A DNA stretch of 64,000 nt from Prevotella sp. UBA2850 (GTDB lineage Bacteria > Bacteroidota > Bacteroidia > Bacteroidales > Bacteroidaceae), in the NCBI GenBank assembly GCA_002350805.1, contig DEFO01000013.1:1-64000 (forward strand), in the 5' to 3' direction. Below the pieces are notes generated by a model, which was not told where the DNA came from, did no database searches, and worked only from the letters and a program-made list of their open reading frames with translations. Below, piece after piece: positions 60,006 to 64,000 of the stretch; the first letter of the stretch is position 1, and each line of letters begins with the position of its first letter. The position numbers and the translations under genes were made by a program.

Positions 60006-60470
60006 TTATATCGTTAAATCCTGTTCCTCCTGTAACTTCAAGCCAACGGCAAACACCTCGGATACAATCAGATTAAACACTCCAAAGAGGAAGGCATCGA
60101 AAAAGTGATCGTATACATCAACAAGGCTACACCCAGTATAGAGTTCATCGCACGTTGCTACTACAGCAACTATTATCAATCCGCAGGCTGTAAGACGGAG
60201 TAGGTTTACATTCTCCCACACAAACACCTTGTTACGATTCACGTTAAGTATGAATCGGACGAAGCTGAGAAACGATACAAGGGCGGCCACAATGGCGAAC
60301 ATCTCGGCGAAGAACTCCAGCAGATGTCCCCAGGTGTTCGCAGGTTCAGCATTCCGACCCGCATTCCAACCTTCCCGAAAAGCATCTGCTCCGGTTATAA
60401 AAGACATCACCACTTCTGAAGTCATCAGTAGTAACATCAACACACAGAAGAAATTCAGTCTCTTTTTCAT
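60006..60470 (-). CDS. DUF2975 membrane protein 1
   Basis: A 154-residue protein with four membrane helices and the C-terminal signature LKLQEEQDLTI that marks DUF2975 proteins. Six bp upstream of the HTH gene start, in the same array. Function unknown; likely a partner of the regulator. Confidence 0.78.
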   Translation of the reverse strand: MKKRLNFFCVLMLLLMTSEVVMSFITGADAFREGWNAGRNAEPANTWGHLLEFFAEMFAIVAALVSFLSFVRFILNVNRNKVFVWENVNLLRLTACGLIIVAVVATCDELYTGCSLVDVYDHFFDAFLFGVFNLIVSEVFAVGLKLQEEQDLTI

Positions 60471-60491
60471 ATCTTTCGTTAGTTATTATGA

Positions 60492-60977
60492 TTATACTGT
60501 TAGTTCCTGTTCCTCCTTCAGTTTCTGGGCATCTTTGAGAATCTTAGGCACAAAGAAAAAGCCAATGATAATCCAATAGAGAGGACCTGTGAAGAGCGAA
60601 CGCGCCAAAGAGACTGTTTTATCTATATATTCGCTTTCAACATGATCGAACACATAGCCGTAATAATTACTGGCAAATGCGTAATAGGCAAGCGTTGATA
60701 TACCCGTCACATAAAACAGCCTTACGCACCATTTGGAGTACTGCTTATTAATATAAGTAAGGTAAACCATCAGCATTAAGATGCCGAAGAAATATGTCCG
60801 TGCAATACTGTCTATTAGATAAATAGCATTCTGATAAAAGTCAAAGTTAGTGGTAGCCGCTTGCATCCTACGCACGTCTCCTGTTATCAACCAAGTCATC
60901 AGACCTACAAGAGTCAGCAAAAAGATTGCTGTAGCCACATTAGAGGCAGAAAAACGGGATAATTTTGTTGATTTCAT
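60492..60977 (-). CDS. DUF2975 membrane protein 2
   Basis: A 161-residue paralogue with four helices and the tail KLKEEQELTV. Start set at ATG 60977 (MKSTKLSRFSAS); in-frame codons upstream overlap the promoter. It heads the array running to 57486. Confidence 0.78.
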   Translation of the reverse strand: MKSTKLSRFSASNVATAIFLLTLVGLMTWLITGDVRRMQAATTNFDFYQNAIYLIDSIARTYFFGILMLMVYLTYINKQYSKWCVRLFYVTGISTLAYYAFASNYYGYVFDHVESEYIDKTVSLARSLFTGPLYWIIIGFFFVPKILKDAQKLKEEQELTV

Positions 60978-61024
60978 ACGTAATTTTATCGTTTTTGTTT
61001 CGTTATTTATTGAATTTCGATATG

Positions 61025-61032
61025 CAAAAGTA
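61025..61032 (-). promoter_or_regulatory. -7 element of the DUF2975/HTH array
   Basis: TACTTTTG on the minus strand; leader about 40 nt to 60977. An autoregulatory site for the HTH protein could be nearby but is not apparent. Confidence 0.5.
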
Positions 61033-61202
61033 GGCATTTCTTTCTAAACCACTAAATAAAAACAATAAAACTTTATCGAAAAGCAATAAATTTAACGTTT
61101 ATTTTGTTTTTGATGGCATTATTGAGACAACTCTTGCCCCAAGGAAGAAGTAATTATCGCAAGTTAAAACTTGAAATACACTTTAATCTCGCCAAAATTA
61201 TG

Positions 61203-61210
61203 TACCTTTG
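61203..61210 (+). promoter_or_regulatory. -7 element for the AlbA_2 gene
   Basis: TACCTTTG, 18 bp before the ATG at 61229; short leader. Confidence 0.55.
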
Positions 61211-61228
61211 TACCCAAAATTGATAATT

Positions 61229-62677
61229 ATGAGAATGAGTAATTGGCAAGAACAAGCAATCAAGGCACTGGAGGACAGTCTGCATCCAGTTCCCCAAGAA
61301 CTGAATGGCATAGACTGGAAATGTGCGCTATCAGATAAGTCAGACAGGCTGGCCCAACACATTTGTGCTTTTTCCAATACAGCCAACGGCGGTTTTCTTG
61401 TCTTTGGCGTGAATGACGATACGACATTTACAACCCTGTCAAAGAACGAAATAGAAGAAATTACTAACAAACTGGGTAATATTGCCAAGAATAATCTGGC
61501 ATGGTCAGTCCAGTTGGAACATACTGTTGTTGACTATCAAGGACATGTTCTGCTATTCATACGCATTCCAGAACAGACAAACAAACCTATCTATCTTCGC
61601 GGAAAGGACATCTACGAAGCGTATATCCGTTCGGCAGGGCATACTGTCAAGATGTCGAAAGAACAGGTGCATGAATTAATAGCCCAATCTCACGGACTTT
61701 CATTCGAGGACAGAGTGGCGAAAAGTGGCGTAAACATGGAAGAGATAGAGAATCTGCTGGATTGTCAGAAGATGTTTGAACTACTGGGCAAAACGATTCC
61801 TTCAGATAAGCATCAAAAGATGAAACTGATGGAAGAGTATGGGGTGATAACTGAAAGGAATGACCTGTATGATATTCTGAATCTTGGCGCGATTCTCTTT
61901 GCTAAACAGATAAAGGACTTCCCAACCCTCAAGGGAAAAGAAATAATAGTAAGACGGTATCAAGGCACAAACAATCGTATCTTGTCATTAGAGTATATAT
62001 GCCAGACAGGCTACGCTATAGGGTTTAAGGACTTGGTGGATTTCATCAGCAAGAACACAAGCACTGAGAGCATTGAGATACGGCGCGAGGCGATTCCCTC
62101 ATATCCCATTGTGGCTATAAGAGAACTTACGGCCAACATGATGGTCCATCAAGATACAGCAGTCAAGGGAATGCCTCTGACGATAGAGATCTTTACAAAC
62201 AGACTAACTTTTACGAATCCAGGATCCTCGCTGAATGATGTGAATCGTCTGATAGACCTACCGCCTCACTCCCGCAACGAGTCTATGGCACAGATGATGC
62301 TCCTGATGGATATGTGTGAAAGACGAGGCAGTGGGATAGACCGGGCAACGGATGCCATCAGTAGGATGAAACTACCAGCATACAAGGCACAAAGTGGTGA
62401 CGACTTCACACGAATAACGCTATTCCCCAAAAAGAAGGTAAGTGAGATGACCAGAGAAGAACGTATCGCTGTTTGCTATCAGTATACGTGTCTGTTGTAT
62501 GAAGACGGTCAGGCCATAAACAATCAGACTGTACGTGAGCGTTTCAACTTAAACAAGAACCAGACGGTGATGGCTTCACGTATCCTTGCAGATACTCTTG
62601 AAAGTGGCCTAATAAAGATGAAAGACCCTGAAACAGAGTCTAAAAGATATTCATCTTATATTCCCTATTATGGGTGA
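61229..62677 (+). CDS. AlbA_2 (Schlafen-type) domain protein, RecG-like ATPase C-terminus
   Basis: A 482-residue protein. The N-terminal AlbA_2 domain is seen as DWKCALSDKSDRLAQHICAFSNTANGGFLVFGV; the middle has RELTANMMVHQDTAVKG ... FTNRLTFTNPGS, the divergent HATPase-like block of 'putative transcriptional regulator/RecG-related' proteins. A winged-helix-like C-terminus follows. Often found in accessory or defence regions; possible role in nucleic acid sensing. Start ATG 61229 fits the promoter. Confidence 0.82.
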   Translation: MRMSNWQEQAIKALEDSLHPVPQELNGIDWKCALSDKSDRLAQHICAFSNTANGGFLVFGVNDDTTFTTLSKNEIEEITNKLGNIAKNNLAWSVQLEHTVVDYQGHVLLFIRIPEQTNKPIYLRGKDIYEAYIRSAGHTVKMSKEQVHELIAQSHGLSFEDRVAKSGVNMEEIENLLDCQKMFELLGKTIPSDKHQKMKLMEEYGVITERNDLYDILNLGAILFAKQIKDFPTLKGKEIIVRRYQGTNNRILSLEYICQTGYAIGFKDLVDFISKNTSTESIEIRREAIPSYPIVAIRELTANMMVHQDTAVKGMPLTIEIFTNRLTFTNPGSSLNDVNRLIDLPPHSRNESMAQMMLLMDMCERRGSGIDRATDAISRMKLPAYKAQSGDDFTRITLFPKKKVSEMTREERIAVCYQYTCLLYEDGQAINNQTVRERFNLNKNQTVMASRILADTLESGLIKMKDPETESKRYSSYIPYYG

Positions 62678-62825
62678 GCCTTATTTTCACGCGAATCCAC
62701 ACCAAGGCAAAACGTACTGAATATCAATTATTTCCAATTTTCACGCGAAACCACCAGCCTCATAACAAAGTCTATCTTCCAATTATCTGCAGGGTATTGC
62801 AGAAATTGGAAGATAGATAGATTCC

Positions 62826-63274
62826 TTACTTTCTTAACTGTTTCTTGATGCTGTCAGACTCACGCATCAGCCGTTGGCCTTCCTGCTCCCGCTGTTGTGC
62901 TGCTACTTCCATTTGGTGGCGGCGACGAATGGAATCCTCATAGTTAATGACGAACTGCTGGCACTGGTGGATGCTGTCCTCGTTGCCAGTCCATACGTTA
63001 CGTTCCAACCATATAACATTTGCGTTGGTAGCTGGCAAGGTAGCACGTAAGGCACGGTACTTCCAGTCGCTTAATTCAAGGCGGTCAATCTCCTTTGACT
63101 GGTCGTAGATTTGGACTGTCAAGAAGAAGATAAGGAAGAAAAGGACGATGCTGACACCCACTAACCACCATGTATTTGTAGTCAGACTCCCAAGACAGTC
63201 TCGCGGGTTACGGATAAGAAACCTAACTACTTCTTTATTCCTCCCAAATTTGCTTTCAGCCTAAAACTGAACAT
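62826..63274 (-). pseudogene. coiled-coil membrane protein, probably frameshifted near its start
   Basis: The downstream frame (63161 to 62826, with codons open back to about 63258) encodes a membrane helix (VGVSIVLFFLIFFLTVQIYD) and a charged helical tail rich in EQRQ residues. Its only start is a GTG inside the helix. An ATG at 63274 in another frame gives MFSFRLKANLGG and soon stops; a one-base change near 63250 would join it to KFGRNKEVVRFLIRNPRD and the rest. So a full-length gene with a one-nucleotide indel is likely. Function unknown. Confidence 0.55.
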
Positions 63275-63335
63275 CCCCATATTTCCCCGTCTTGCCTTTT
63301 ATTTACGCGCTTTCTGCGTTAATCTTCCGAAAAGC

Positions 63336-63367
63336 GTTGATATATTCAACCTTTTTTCGTAACTTTG
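63336..63367 (+). promoter_or_regulatory. promoter of miaB
   Basis: TTG at 63337-63339, 20 nt, TAACTTTG (63360-63367); leader about 17 nt. Confidence 0.75.
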
Positions 63368-63389
63368 CAGTCTATTATATTTTGCAACA

Positions 63390-64000
63390 ATGAAAAAACT
63401 ATATATCGAAACATACGGTTGCCAGATGAATGTGGCCGACTCTGAGGTGGTTGCCTCTGTGATGCAGATGGCCGGATATGAAGTGACCGAGCAGTTGGAC
63501 GACGCTGATGCCGTGTTCCTGAACACCTGTTCGGTGCGCGACAATGCCGAGCAGAAAATCTATCACCGTCTGGAGGCTCTTGATGCCGAGCGCAGGCGCC
63601 GGCTGAAAGAAGAGCGTCCGCGACTCATCATCGGCGTGCTGGGCTGTATGGCTGAGCGCGTGAAAAGCGACCTGCTGGAGCACCATCATACCGACCTGGT
63701 GGCCGGTCCAGATGCCTATCTGTCGCTCCCCGACCTCATTGCCCAGTGCGAGGCCGGTCATCAGGCCATCAATGTAGAGCTGTCGACCACCGAGACCTAT
63801 CGCGACATCCTTCCGCAGCGCATCCACGGAGCCAAGATCGGCGGTTTCGTGAGCATCATGCGCGGCTGTAATAACTTCTGTCACTATTGCATTGTGCCCT
63901 TTACCCGTGGCCGTGAGCGGTCGCGCGACGTGGAGAGCATCCTCACCGAGGTGCGCGACCTGCGTGACCGTGGATTCAAAGAGGTGACGCTGCTGGGCCA
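63390..64000 (+). CDS. miaB: tRNA-2-methylthio-N6-dimethylallyladenosine synthase (partial)
   Basis: The first 203 codons of a radical SAM methylthiotransferase that modifies A37 of tRNAs; the gene runs off the window. N-terminal domain cysteines are in YGCQMN, NTCSVRD and LGCMAE; the radical SAM cluster motif CxxxCxxC is CNNFCHYC in [27 protein letters not shown] follows as in MiaB rather than RimO. Confidence 0.94.
   Translation, partial: MKKLYIETYGCQMNVADSEVVASVMQMAGYEVTEQLDDADAVFLNTCSVRDNAEQKIYHRLEALDAERRRRLKEERPRLIIGVLGCMAERVKSDLLEHHHTDLVAGPDAYLSLPDLIAQCEAGHQAINVELSTTETYRDILPQRIHGAKIGGFVSIMRGCNNFCHYCIVPFTRGRERSRDVESILTEVRDLRDRGFKEVTLLG

Noticed and set aside
59775..60470. HTH protein plus small membrane protein as a toxin-antitoxin pair
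   Set aside because: The YozG-like HTH with DUF2975 is a recurrent regulator-membrane pair, and neither protein resembles a toxin.

Overview
The window comes from a Bacteroidota genome, most likely Prevotellaceae (Prevotella/Segatella/Xylanibacter type) from a gut or rumen. The signs are: repeated promoters of the Bacteroidota form TTTG-N19-20-TAnnTTTG; weak Shine-Dalgarno sites and very short leaders; many SpII lipoproteins; a type III glutamine synthetase; the LL-diaminopimelate aminotransferase route to lysine; two-gene 2-oxoacid:ferredoxin oxidoreductase; and a xylan operon laid out like the xynA/B/D cluster of Prevotella. Most of the window is GC-rich core genome, so long antisense shadow frames are common. 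AT-rich patches at 3.5-4.5 kb and 57-61 kb stand out as different in composition.

Layout. 0.1-3.4 kb: a small cluster of oxidoreductases, an acetyltransferase and a membrane protein, joined by recurring short seam sequences. 3.4-4.5 kb: a decayed, truncated sulfatase-fold transferase next to a cut-off gene start. 4.5-9.0 kb: yifB, a redoxin-fold lipoprotein without its cysteines, a TPR/OmpA-like lipoprotein and tRNA-Leu(TAA). 9.0-13.5 kb: pyrE, an SRPBCC protein, argH and a lipoprotein, then comF and a Gfo/Idh fragment. 13.5-17 kb: korA and korB, split by a GxxExxY nuclease-like gene whose cassette is bounded by inverted repeats. 17-21 kb: nucleoside kinase and a Na/Pi symporter. 21-25.3 kb: dapF-dapL-glnN, an operon for lysine, cell wall precursors and nitrogen. 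25.7-32 kb: pyrG-purF-carA-carB; carB stops at its mid-domain boundary, exactly where an intergenic repeat begins. 32-34.3 kb: a membrane-anchored coiled-coil protein and a Rid-family protein. 34.3-41.1 kb: outer membrane porin, imelysin, di-heme oxidoreductase and a ResB-CcsA fusion, an apparent iron/heme-handling operon that brings its own heme-ligation machinery. 41.5-42.6 kb: butyrate kinase. 42.8-47.8 kb: the xylan operon (SGNH esterase, GPH-type symporter, GH10, GH43). 47.9-54.9 kb: LMW phosphatase, a group of small secreted proteins and a patatin-like protein between long inverted repeats, then ribD, a coupled 53-residue ORF, prmC and recX. 55-61 kb: a possible tiny-peptide locus, a thioredoxin-domain protein interrupted by TGA, and a membrane/HTH operon (CxxC protein, two paralogous PH-like membrane proteins, TraB/GumN, XRE regulator, two DUF2975 proteins). 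61-64 kb: an AlbA_2-domain protein, a frameshifted membrane protein and the start of miaB.

The most unusual items are: (i) a modular family of intergenic repeats built from short words, two copies of which form about 210-230 bp inverted repeats around a 3.1 kb block; (ii) the half-length carB ending at one of these repeats; (iii) the GxxExxY cassette with terminal inverted repeats inside korAB; (iv) a leaderless 25-residue ORF facing a convergent promoter; (v) a TGG-to-TGA type interruption in a large redoxin gene. All calls come from reading the sequence alone; no database search was run.
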